64,000 nucleotides of DNA from Aphrophora alni (Eukaryota > Arthropoda > Insecta > Hemiptera > Aphrophoridae). A program made the position numbers and the translations under genes. Shown one piece after another: positions 1 through 9,177 of the stretch. Position 1 is the stretch's first letter. The number at the start of each line of letters is the position of its first letter. The notes under the pieces are model-generated. The model made no database searches. It was not told the origin of the DNA and saw only the letters and a list, made by a program, of their open reading frames with translations. The DNA lies in the NCBI GenBank assembly GCA_963513935.1, contig OY740765.1, positions 124,272,897-124,336,896 on the forward strand, written 5' to 3'.

Positions 1-107
1 CCCTTCCCTTTGCCCCTCTCCTTACCCCTCCTTCTCCCCACCATCCGCCTGTGACGCAATTTGTTGTTACCTTTGTTGTCAACACACGGGACGTCATACA
101 CTTTTTT
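1..107. other. Left flank, no gene
   Basis: C-rich and T-rich sequence with no usable ORF and no recognised repeat. It lies outside the Polinton terminal repeat and is probably host or other repeat DNA. Confidence 0.4.
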
Positions 108-182
108 TATCCTATTGGGATTCGAACCTGTAAAGTTCGGATTTGAAAGCGGACACGTTACCGACTGAGTTATCGTGCATAG
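108..182 (-). other. tRNA-like relic with Pol III A and B boxes
   Basis: Read on the minus strand, this stretch has an A-box-like block (TAACTCAGTCGG) and a perfect B box (GGTTCGAATCC) at tRNA spacing, within about 72 nt. The anticodon arm does not pair: TCCG occurs on both sides as a direct rather than inverted repeat. The T stem is also poor. It is therefore not a functional tRNA gene. A tRNA pseudogene or the head of a tRNA-derived SINE fits best. A tRNA scan and a genome copy count would separate the two. Confidence 0.5.
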
Positions 183-283
183 TATTACTCGTTGTATATT
201 TAATGCGGTATATAAGCCGCCATGTTTGTTGTTGGATAAGTACATTTATTTTGTTAAACACAAGAACATTTCATAGAAGTTTG
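183..283. other. Flank between tRNA-like relic and Polinton end
   Basis: AT-rich stretch with a TATATAAG block near 210 that resembles a TATA box. No ORF is visible. Whether it belongs to the Polinton or to the flank is unclear. Confidence 0.3.
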
Positions 284-375
284 GACTCGTACCCCTTACT
301 GTAAGACGTACGCGAGTTTTTCGCGGTCTTCCGCGAAAAACTCGTGTACATCTAACGGTACGGGTCTGGGTCGTA
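284..375. other. Imperfect palindrome (hairpin) at the Polinton left end
   Basis: Arms 301-326 and 331-356 are reverse complements with about 3 mismatches in 26, separated by TCTT. The pairing continues outward (284-296 against 357-370) with a small gap. The outer arm is an inverted copy of the element's own terminus, and it also matches the right terminus near 13604-13633. Either the end was copied head-to-head, or two element ends meet here. Confidence 0.75.
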
Positions 376-1434
376 CCTCTAGGTTAAGGTTACTCTGATG
401 TATACAACAAAATACAGAGTAGTGTCCCTATTAATTGTGTTATATATTTATATAATGTGTTATATATTTATATAATCTAGGTTCCTCCGTTGGCTACCAG
501 GGACTCTGAGGTTATGTATACAACAAATCAAAATACAGAGTAGTGTCCACATTTAATGTGTTATATATTTATATAATGTAGTTTCCTCCGTTGGCTACCA
601 GGGTGTAGCACAGATCAATCTATGCGCAGGCAAATCTAGCCTACTTGTATTGTATACGTGTTACACCTTAAACGACCAAAGAAAGTTAACCTAACCTATG
701 TCTGTTATATGAAAAGTTTCCTACTTTTGCTTTAACCTATGCTTACCACTGCCCACATGTGTTAGAACGCAGACAAATTTATGCTCACCACAGCCTACTT
801 GTGTTTATGTATCGTGTTAAACCTAAAACCTATGACCAAAGATAGTTAACCTAACCTATCTCTAACTTATAATGTATGAAAAGTTTCCTACTTTTGCCTA
901 AACCTATGTTTACCACAGCCTACTTGTATCATATATACGTGTTACACCAAAACGTGTGTTTATGTATCACATACGTGTTACACCTAAAACCTATAACCAA
1001 AGATTGTTAACCTAATCCTAGACTTAATTATGTCTATTGTATGAAAAGTTTTATGTTCCTACTTTTGCTTAATCCTATGCTTACCACAGCCAACACGGTG
1101 TTAGTCTTATTATGGCCGATGTTTTTGCAAACTATTTAACAACCAAAATATATTTTTACCAACCGATTTACCAACCAAAATTCACTTTTATCAACCGATT
1201 TTCCAACCAAAATATACTTTTAGCAACCGATCTGCCAACCCAAACATCCAATCGGTAACCGATATACCTGTTAGCGACCGATGGATTTGACCGCATACAC
1301 TTGCAGCCATTTCTACAAGTACAGACTTGTCTTTGCTCCCCCCTCTCCCACTACCCTGGGAGAACCAGAGCGCCTCCCACCACCTCCCACCAATGCGCAC
1401 CACCGTAGGTCTGCGTGTTATGTTTGCGTTGAAG
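339..1434. repeat. Polinton left terminal inverted repeat
   Basis: Reverse complement of 12332-13634. Clear pairs are 375-430 with 13540-13595, 601-660 with 12895-12960, and 1111-1434 with 12332-12660. Inside, units of roughly 110-130 bp repeat (containing AAAGTAGGAAAC-like and TAGGTTAGGTTA-like blocks on one strand), mixed with copies of a terminal module containing GGCTACCAGGGTGTAGCA. No protein-coding signal; the small ORFs here are chance. Confidence 0.85.
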
Positions 1435-1437
1435 TGA

Positions 1438-1620
1438 CAAAATGGAGCATTCTGATTAGACGAGAAGCGACGGTGCAGTTGAAGTTATAAATGGAGCATT
1501 CTGATTGGACGAGAAACGGCGGTGCAGTTGAAGTTATAAATGGAGCATTCTGATTGGACGAGAAGCGGTCACGTTACCAAATGGACGATTCTGATTGGTC
1601 GAGAATAACTCTATAAGAGC
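1438..1620 (+). promoter_or_regulatory. CCAAT-box tandem array followed by a TATA-like box
   Basis: Four degenerate units of about 49 bp (starting near 1438, 1488, 1537 and 1578) share AAATGGAGCATTCTGATTGG. Three keep CTGATTGG, the reverse of a CCAATCAG box (1501, 1550 and 1591). The first unit reads CTGATTAG. The array ends about 12 bases before CTATAAGAG (1611-1619). Spaced CCAAT boxes and a TATA box in this order look like a eukaryotic or viral Pol II promoter reading toward the gene cluster that starts at 1965. The function is inferred. Confidence 0.5.
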
Positions 1621-1639
1621 CCATATTACGACCAAATCC

Positions 1640-1905
1640 CTGTGATGTACCTCTAGGTTACTCTGATGTATACAACAAATCAATATTCAAAAGTAGTGTC
1701 CACAGCTGGTAAATTTAATGTGTTAATTATGAGGTTCCTCCGTTGTCTATCATCGGTGAACCACCCAAAGTTATGTGTTATATATTTATATGAGATTCCT
1801 CCGTCGACTACCAGGGTGTAGCACCGGTAAACCACCCAAAGTTATGTGTTATTTATTTATATGAGGTTACACCGTTGGCTACCAGGGTGTAGCCTCCGGT
1901 CACCC
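1640..1905. repeat. Internal copies of the Polinton terminal module
   Basis: The block from GTACCTCTAGGTTACTCTG onward repeats the terminal sequence at 375-430. It is followed by two or three copies of the ACCACCCAAAGTTATGTG / CTACCAGGGTGTAG module (1757, 1830 and 1890 areas). The same module recurs at 4463-4557, where it interrupts a gene. No coding content. Confidence 0.7.
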
Positions 1906-1964
1906 AAAGTTAATGTATGGCAAGGTGACTCACACGGTTAGAGCTACTTGTCGTGAAAAGAGCT

Positions 1965-2342
1965 ATGGAGCCAATTTACATTGTTTCCTCGCAAAGTATG
2001 GTGGCGAAAAAATTTCGTACTCTAAGGACTAAAATTCAGTTTAAATTTCATCCACCACCCGAGAATGTCACGGAAATAGATTGGATAAAACGAGGCATTG
2101 AATGTTTGGCAGACAAGATGAAAAATGGAACAGCTGATGGTGATCTGTTGGGCTTTACGTTTACTAGTCTCAATTTAAAAACAAAGACACCTAGATACGT
2201 TGCTTTTCGTAAAGTTTCCGACATCCCTGTCGATCTTTTATGGACAGTTTTTGTCGGATTAATCCAAAGCAACGGTGAGGCGGGAACAAGCAGCAATAAT
2301 TTCGAGGTTACGTGCACCAGAGTATCTCCACGAAATAAATAG
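1965..2342 (+). pseudogene. Stub resembling the N-terminus of Polinton DNA polymerase B
   Basis: A 125-aa open frame beginning MEPIYIVSSQS. It contains FHPPPENVTEIDWI and GLIQSN-type stretches that I recognise, from family knowledge, as like the N-terminal region of arthropod Polinton polymerases. It stops at 2340-2342, only 33 bases before the integrase start. No exonuclease, palm or protein-priming domain follows in any frame, so roughly 3 kb of polymerase would be missing. The ATG at 1965 is chosen over the GTG at 1953 because it starts the recognisable part. It may instead be an independent small protein. Confidence 0.45.
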
Positions 2343-2375
2343 TGCCACCAAACCATAAACACTCTCATTTACATA

Positions 2376-3282
2376 ATGGATGTAAGGCAAGCCATTGCGG
2401 CGGAGCTCCACAAGCCCGCGCGAAGAAATTTCAAAACACGTAGTGTGATGCTGAAAGTAGTTATCAAGCCGATCTAGTGGATATGATTCCATATGCTAAA
2501 GAAAACCAAGGCTACAAATATATACTGACAATGATAAATTGTCTGACAAAATTTGCGATTGCAGAACCGTTAAAGACAAAGTCTGCTCTAGACGTATCTA
2601 TAGCGTTAGAACCGATACTGAAAAAAACATCCTATGAATAACTTTTAGACCGATAAGGGGAAGGAGTTTTTCAATATGCACGTGAAGAGATTAATGAAAA
2701 AATACAATATAAATCACTACGCCAATTTATCAGACAAGAAAGCGTCTATGGTGAAGCGTCTGAACCGTACTTTGAAAAATATAATGTGCGTGAATTTACG
2801 GCACGCGGTAGTTACGAGTGTTTGGAGCTGCTGAAAACGTAGTAAAGACATACAATAACACTGTGCACAGTACTATCGGCATGAAACCCGCTCAAGTGTT
2901 GAAAAAGCATGAGAAAATGTTACTGGACAAAACAGCACGCAAGAGTACAAAAGCACTGGCGCGATTTAAAGTGGACGACAAAGTTAGAATATCGAAATTT
3001 AAAAAGACTTTTGCTAAAGGATATCTACCCAACTGGACAAACGAAGTGTTTACCGTGTATGCTGTTGTACTGACCAATCCTGTAACGCACATTCTACAAG
3101 ACTCGAAAGGTGACATTCTGAAAGGAGGATTCTATGCCGAATAATTAAGCAGGTCGAAGATCGGCAACGTATATCTTGTTGAAAAAGTACTACGCAAAAA
3201 CGGTAACAAAGTACTGGTGCGGTGGTTAGGGTTTGACAAGGAACACGATAGTTGGATTGATAAAACAAAGCTTGTTGTTTAG
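2376..3282 (+). pseudogene. Polinton retroviral-type integrase, broken, with C-terminal chromodomain
   Basis: The start MDVRQAIAAELHKPARRN, just after the PolB stub, is followed by a frameshift around 2450. The catalytic core then reads QADLVDMIPYAKENQGYKY (first Asp), a stop near 2646, and TDKGKEFFNMHVKRLMKKY (second Asp). The expected catalytic Glu is replaced: the sequence reads MVKRLNRTLK with Lys at the Glu position. The downstream part (2818-3282) is in one frame, with a single TAA at 3142-3144. It ends with a chromodomain containing VYLVEKVLRKNGNKVLV and WLGFDKEHDSWID. This enzyme would insert the element into host DNA; this copy cannot be active. Confidence 0.85.
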
Positions 3283-3421
3283 GTTTTGTATTTAATAGGA
3301 TAGCACTGTTAGTTTTCTACAGTATTTAGACAAACGTTGAGCAGCGTAATGCGTTTAAAAAAACACAGCGGGTAAACTACGTGTAAGAAACTTTGACGTT
3401 GTTGCAGGAGGCAGCTCAAAA

Positions 3422-4042
3422 ATGCACAGTCACAGTTCTTTATTAAAAAACACAGTTTGATCTATAGTGTGTGGCCCATCAAACAGTGGTAAGACTAATG
3501 TGCTATTAAATCTGCTCTTCAATCCAAATGGCCTGAAATTTCCCAACGTCTACATATTTTCTAAATCACTCCAGCAGCCAAAGTACAAGTTTTTGGAAAC
3601 TATACTGGGAAATACAAAAGAAATTGGTTATTACACCTTCACGGACAACGAAAATGTCATCCATCCTAGTGAAGCGTAGCCCAATTTAATAATAATTTTT
3701 GACGACATAGCTTGCGAGAAACACGATAATATACGTAACTATTTCACCATGGGACGTCACAATAATATAGATTCCTTCTACTTAGGACAGACGTACAGCA
3801 GGATTCCCAAACTATTGATTCGAGACAATGACAATCTCTTGGTCATTTTCAAGCAGGACGATCTCAATTTACGACACATTTACAATGATCACGTAAACAC
3901 TGATATCGTGTTTAGTGCTTTTAAAAACATTTGTGCAACCGCGTGGAAAGATAAACATGGATCCGTTGTAATAGATAAGGACAGTGAACCAGAGAATGGA
4001 AGATTTAGAATTGGTTTTGATCGAATTGTAACAGATTTTTAA
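3422..4042 (+). pseudogene. A32/FtsK-HerA type packaging ATPase, two nonsense codons
   Basis: One frame from ATG 3422 to TAA 4040-4042 (207 codons) holds a Walker A motif VCGPSNSGKT (about residues 16-25) and a Walker B motif LIIIFDDI (about residues 89-96). A distal DSFYLGQTYSRIPKLLIRDN block fits the sensor region. The only breaks are TGA at 3458-3460 and TAG at 3677-3679, both in frame, with no frameshift. The family pumps genomic DNA into preformed capsids. Length is close to that of known Polinton ATPases, so essentially the whole gene is here. Confidence 0.88.
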
Positions 4043-4085
4043 GGTACAAAAGCCTTGATACTTGCAACAAACGTCATTTTACAAG

Positions 4086-5183
4086 ATGTCTGAGAAGAGA
4101 GAGCATCTAACGCTGGAGATAGCCAGATTGCACAAGGCTATAAAGAAAAAGTACAGACAGTTGTGGTACGGAGAGGCCGAAGAGGAACGAATGTATACTA
4201 AGAAATACACGCCAATAATTAAAGAGTTGCAGAAGAGTGGAGTGTTTTTGCCGAAACAAGAAATTAAACCCGAAGAAGAGTGGGATGGAAAGACGGAAAT
4301 AGATGATGAGTGGAGCAGCGAGAGTGAGGAGGAGAAAAACGAAGAGTGGGCTGTTGGGGAAGTACCGGCTACTCCCAGGGTTGATTTTATGGATACCGCA
4401 ATAATTGCAGAGACTCCTGAGCAACCGCAGCCCAGTGTAAGGGAACCACCCAAACATTAAAACCACCCAAAGTTATGTGTTATATATTTATATGAGATTC
4501 CTCTGTCGACTACCAGGGTGTAGCACCGGTCAACCAATAAAAGTTATGTGTTATTTATGTGTTATGTTACGCCTGTAGGGCTAAGTGTATCTGAAAAATG
4601 GTTAAACAGTACTTTCACACATCCGCCGGCACGAAAATATATGCTCAAAATGATGAAAGATTCCACCAGTAGTCGAAATATAGATCACAGTTACGGACCG
4701 AAAATCGGAGACAAGTCTATGATGATCGGTAACAAGACTCTTCAGTTGTCGGACGATGGTGAAAATATAATTGACGGAGTACACTATAAAGGGACGCCCG
4801 GATTGTACGAGTTGGAGTTTAAGCGTGTACCCGATGATGAAATATATACCGAGGCCGATTTACAAGCGTATAAGGATATCTGTTTGAGATCCAGTGCACA
4901 CAAAAGATTATACGATCCGAACGGACAAGTTAATCGTAACAAATCTTTAAAATATAAAAACATTATAGAGAAGTTATTCCCATCTAAAACAGTTAGCGGT
5001 AGAGGTTATTCATACTGGGACGATCCGAATGAGTTGTGTGACAGACTGAGACATTTGTTGGCATCTCATGATGCAGGACATACGGGACATGCAAATGAGA
5101 TAGCTTCTATTATCGAAGAACTAAAAGAAGCTGGAATTATAAAAGGCGCGGGAAATGCAAAAATTAGAACATTAATACGATGA
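4086..5183 (+). pseudogene. DUF8207-type Polinton protein, split by inserted repeat
   Basis: The first part (4086-4460) encodes MSEKREHLTLEIARLHKAIK, a basic coiled-coil-like start, then a strongly acidic segment. The second part (about 4570-5183) carries the conserved core with YGPKIGDKSMMIGNK, IIDGVHYKGTPGLYELEF and YKDICLRSSAHKR. Both parts are in the same frame and match the two halves of a single protein common in arthropod Polintons (DUF8207 by my recognition). They are separated by about 95 bp of element terminal-repeat sequence that adds in-frame stops. The function is unknown, probably a virion or core component. The end overlaps the next gene by 4 bases (ATGA). Confidence 0.7.
4463..4557. 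repeat. Terminal-repeat module inserted inside the DUF8207 gene
   Basis: Nearly identical to 1757-1860: it begins ACCACCCAAAGTTATGTG and includes CGACTACCAGGGTGTAGC. It separates two halves of one gene, so it arrived after the gene was formed. Confidence 0.8.
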
Positions 5184-6149
5184 GTGTCAACAAGTTTGGA
5201 CGTTATAAGAGTAGCGGCTCCAGCAGAAAAATAGGTCCTAAAGGTGTAGGGTTTAACCTTACACCAGAGGGAGACTATGATATAGGAGGTAAATTGTTAC
5301 ATAATGTAGCTACAGCACACTCTGAAACCGATGCGGTCACCCTTAAGAAATTAGAAACAAAGTGTTTAATGTTTGATGACAAGAGGAAATGATATGACGC
5401 AAGCTGGAGACCTACAGGTGGTTTAGGTAAACCAAAAGACAATGATGATGCCGTGACAAAAGAATATCTCGAATCGTTAATTCCAGTTAAACTAAATAGT
5501 GGCTATGAATTTAAAAAATTATCGGCTACAGGATATTGGTAATCCTCTAGAGGACGGTGATGGCTTAAACGTGAAATATGCTAGAATGTACTTTAGTGGG
5601 AAAAATTCGCACAATAAATTTGACGCTCAAAAAAGCTATATATGCAACGTAAAAACCCCAATACAAACGGAAGACGCATCCAACAAATACTATGTGGACA
5701 ACAAAGTAATGCCGTTGAACAGTAACGGTTGGAACTGTGGCGGTAGAAAACTGACCAACGTAAAGGATGTCACTAGCAGCTTGGATGCAATCAACTTTCA
5801 ACAGCTTGAAGAATTGATGACGTTGATTATAGATCGTGCTCTACTCAGAGATAAAACAAAAGACTACTTTGATGCCTCTGCAAAACGTATTTGTAATATT
5901 GCCGACGGTGTTACGGAGAGTGATGCCATCACACGAGCCCAATTAGTACAGGCTATAAGAGCAACTGAAGCTTAAACATTAAAAGCATGCAGTAAGAGAG
6001 TGAACACATTAGACAACAAATGGCGAAGGGAATTGATTGATCTCGCACATACGATTAAAAAGCAATATAGTAAAGTCGATACTCCTAAAGAAACATTAAG
6101 TCATTGGCGTATGGTGTGGAGCGACGACACTGAACAACCTCAACCATAA
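5180..6149 (+). pseudogene. Fibre-like repeat protein, broken
   Basis: Starts MSVNKFGRYKSSGSSRK and contains at least five repeats of a degenerate unit with an N-V-x(5-8)-DA core. Examples are KLLHNVATAHSETDAVTLKK, KLTNVKDVTSSLDAINFQQL and RICNIADGVTESDAITRAQL. This unit resembles the repeats of trimeric tail-fibre and adhesin shafts, so a virion fibre or penton-spike role is likely but inferred. Breaks: TGA at 5390-5392, a +1 frameshift near 5490-5520, and TAA at 5973-5975. After the last stop the frame continues through NTLDNKWRRELIDLAHTIKK to TAA at 6147-6149. It overlaps the upstream gene by ATGA, a compact viral-like arrangement. Confidence 0.65.
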
Positions 6150-6185
6150 ATACGTTGCACCAATGAGCATTGATTTAGTATAAAA

Positions 6186-7121
6186 ATGGCAAAGGGACGA
6201 ACAACATCAAAAAGAGTCAAAAAGGGCCGTGGTCTCATTTCTGCAATTTTAAGCATTCGTGATAAGGTTTTAAACAAGGCTATAGATCTATTGCCTGTAG
6301 AACTCCATCTACCCTCTTACAACTATTGCGGTCCGCGTACAAAACTAGCCAAAAGGTTAGCTCGTGGTGATAAAGGAGTCAATCCTTTAGACGAAGCGTG
6401 TAAAGAGCACGATATAGCGTACAGCAAATACAGTGATTCAGAGCATCGTAGAGAAGCGGACAAAGTTTTAGCAGAACGGGCTTGGAGTCGAGTAAAATCG
6501 GGTAACGCGTCTATGGGTGAACGGGCAGCAGCGTGGGCTGTAACAACGGCCATGAAAGCGAAAACAAAATTGGGAGGTGGGAAAAAGTCGAAACATTCCT
6601 TGTTGGGTGGGGGTTTGTATCTCAAACCATATCAAAAAAGCAGCGGTCTGATACCATATGCAAAAGGCACTGACCTGTATCTCAAACTGTATCCAAAAGG
6701 CAGTGGTTTTTATCCAAAAGGCAGTAGCAGAACCAAGAAAAAGATTAATAAAAAAAAAAGTTTGATTTATTCATTACCAAACAGACCGTTAACAAATATC
6801 GATATAGAAAAATATGCCGTGACACTGAGGATACCGTATTTCAGAGGTGTTTATATGAGGGACATTCTACCCGTACAACCTTTGCAATACGAATCCGCCA
6901 TTGTCAACCTCGATAGTAGCAAGGGTGAAGGTACACATTGGGTGTGTTATAAAAAGCACGGTGTAAATGTAGAGTATGACAGTTTTGGAAATCTTAGACC
7001 TCCACTCGAACTGACTAGATATTTTAGTTCCACCTCTAACATACACTATAATTACAAGTGACATCAAAGTGACACTTCAGTCGTCTGTGGACATTTGTGC
7101 TTAAAGTTTCTACTATCATGA
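6186..7121 (+). pseudogene. PLA2 (parvovirus VP1-like) domain fused to adenain-type protease, in-frame TGA
   Basis: Residues about 1-110 hold a phospholipase A2-like domain: YCGPRTKL (47-54, calcium loop) and ACKEHDIAY (71-79, catalytic HD). Then come Gly/Lys-rich repeats (LYLKPYQK, LYLKLYPK), and a cysteine protease with catalytic His251 (GTHW) and Asp265 (YDSFG). The frame stops at TGA 7059-7061, but it continues through codons that include CGHLCLKF, with the expected nucleophile Cys at about codon 301, to TGA 7119-7121. The protease would mature capsid proteins; the PLA2 would breach membranes on entry. PLA2-protease fusion is, as I recall, usual in arthropod Polintons. The linker here seems short. 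The last codons overlap the next ATG (ATGA). Confidence 0.85.
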
Positions 7122-7820
7122 GTATTGTTTTAAACGGAAATAGTTCTACACTTTGGTGTGATTTCTTTCCACCGCTTGATCTATCCGATGGAGAGTGGGA
7201 AATCGGTCTCATTGATCTTGCTGTGTACAATTCCACTCCCAATATCGAAGAAGGAATTAATAATCAATTGTATCTTGGTGAAGATCAAAACGATAATTAT
7301 GAAGTGACCGTTAAAATACCGATAGGTTCGTACGAAATTGAGGATATTGAAAAATATATCAAATCACAGCTGCCGTCGAAGATTGCATTTTCGCTCAAGC
7401 CGAACAATAACACACTTAAAGCGGAACTTAAGTGTTCAAAGACTATACATTTTAAAGACGGATCTATTGAAAAAATTACTCGGTTTCAATAATGGGGATT
7501 TATCAGCCAACCGAAAACACGAATCTGAGCTGCCCGTCAATATTATAAGGGTAAATGTTATTAGAGTTGCGTGTAATATTGTGACTGGGTCATTTCAAAA
7601 TGGAAAAGAGTCACACAATATACACGAGTTTTACCCACAAGTGTCTCCAGGGTACAAGATTGTCGAAATACCGACGACTGTAATATATTTACTCGTCTAT
7701 GTGAAAACCATTCATAACATCACCGTAAGCCTTAGAGATCAGAACGAAGTACCTATAAATTTCAGAGAAGAATCGGTTTCTGTCCGATTGCATTTACGTA
7801 GAAATGGGTCTCGTGTTTAA
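7118..7820 (+). pseudogene. Polinton minor capsid (penton-like) protein, one frameshift
   Basis: The first frame starts MSIVLNGNSSTLWCDFFPPL and runs to 7492. The second frame picks up at LLGF and ends at TAA 7818-7820 (LPVNIIRVNVIRVACNIVTG, HEFYPQVSPGYKIVEIP). The two overlap at a run of A residues around 7469-7475, so a one-base insertion explains the break. The two parts together give about 230 residues, right for the single jelly-roll minor capsid protein that sits beside the MCP in Polintons. The identification is from family resemblance and position. Start codon overlaps the protease stop. Confidence 0.65.
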
Positions 7821-7944
7821 TGGACAACGTTATAAGAACAGTATCAGTGTACGTTCAAACTCCATAGAGTTAACAGCTAGAAATGTACGTTTTCTCTCAG
7901 CTTTGGGATTTAAAGTGAAAAATGGATCTACTGGCAATAGATAG
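7804..7944 (+). CDS. Small basic ORF between minor and major capsid genes
   Basis: A 46-aa intact frame starting MGLVFNGQRYKNSISVR and containing NVRFLSALGFKV. It overlaps the end of the minor capsid gene and the first bases of the MCP frame. A short ORF in this place is typical of tightly packed Polinton capsid clusters. The function is unknown; a small virion or scaffold protein is possible. Confidence 0.4.
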   Translation: MGLVFNGQRYKNSISVRSNSIELTARNVRFLSALGFKVKNGSTGNR

Positions 7945-9110
7945 TGCAGCAGAATACAATGACGTCATCAGTGGTCTTGAATATCATTCGCACAGACCTT
8001 ATGCGTCGTCAACGTACGGTAATAACGATGAAATTCGTATTCCCATAAATCAACAGGATGTGATCACAGCACCGTTTGGTAGTATATTGAATATAAAAGG
8101 AACACTGAGCGGTACAAAAGCGGACGGCTGAGCTGCAACAGTGAAATTGGTCAACAATGTCGTAGCCTTTCTATTTGACGATATTAGATACGAATTTTCC
8201 GGTAGCGAAGTGGACCGTACGAGAAATGTTGGAACTTCCAGTACCATTAAAAATCAATTGTCTTTGCGAGAGAGTGAAAAGAATAAATTCAGCAACGCAG
8301 GATGGTTGGGGGCCGGTGGGATGGCTACCGTTTCAAACTTTTCCCTCTCTGTATCATTGAAGCTGTTGATGGGCTTTCTCGAAGACTACCAACGGGATTG
8401 TAATGAACGTAAAACAGGAACTAGTGCTCTTACGTTCGGCCTCCGATTTGAACGCTGTATACAGTGATGATGCAGCAAACGTTAATCTGAACATAACTAG
8501 TATACACTGGAGAGTGCCTTATGTGACGGTTTCAGATTCACTCCGATAGAATCTTTTGAAAATGATCGAAAGAGACGAACCTGTCCATGTTCCGTTTCGT
8601 AGTTCGGGATTGTTCGAGTATCCCATATTACCGCAAACAAATCAGATTTCTTGGACAGTTAAAACCGCTAATCAGCTGGAAAAACCACGCTACGTTATTC
8701 TAGCCTTCCAAACAGATAGATAAAATCAGATCAAAAAGGACGCCACTCTGTTTGACATGTGCAGCCTTTTAAATTTAAAACTCTATCTAAATTCACAGTA
8801 TTTTCCTTACGATAATATTAACGGCGATATTACCACAATGTACGAAATGTATAATATATTCCAAGAATCGTACTATATGCACGAGTCCTTGCCCAGTGTA
8901 GATTTACAATTTTTTACAAAATCTCCTCTCTTTGTAATTGATTGTTCCAAACTGAACGATTCTATTAAATCAAGTCCCGTGGATGTCAGACTAGAAATAG
9001 AAACTTCTGCTAATATACCTGCATATACTACAGCCTATTGTCTGATTTTACACGACTCGCATATTGTGTACAATCTCCTTACGGGTTCAGTGAAAAAGGT
9101 TGTTGAATAG
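7922..9110 (+). pseudogene. Polinton major capsid protein (double jelly-roll), broken
   Basis: Begins MDLLAIDSAAEYNDVISGLE. In-frame TGA at 8129-8131. Frameshift near 8390-8400, after which the sequence continues RSASDLNAVYSDDAANVNLN. Further stops at TAG (about 8548) and TAA (about 8721). The C-terminal part is well preserved: LNLKLYLNSQYFPYDNING, then ETSANIPAYTTAYCLILHD, ending at TAG 9108-9110. Full extent is about 395 codons. Order after the minor capsid gene and the NSQYFPYDN-type segment match the Polinton MCP. This would be the main shell protein; at least four lesions rule out function here. Confidence 0.8.
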
Positions 9111-9177
9111 ATGCGCATGCGCACACAGTATAATATTATCGATACACAGTGATCCGATTATTCGCGGACGAGACACC

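Noticed and set aside
1191..1490. Overlapping 70-aa ORFs on both strands in the left repeat (also 12309-12595)
   Set aside because: They lie in the inverted repeats, mirror each other and have no domain; chance frames in a GC-richer block.
4079..4466. Long minus-strand ORFs opposite the acidic Polinton protein
   Set aside because: Antisense shadows of a charged, low-complexity coding region.
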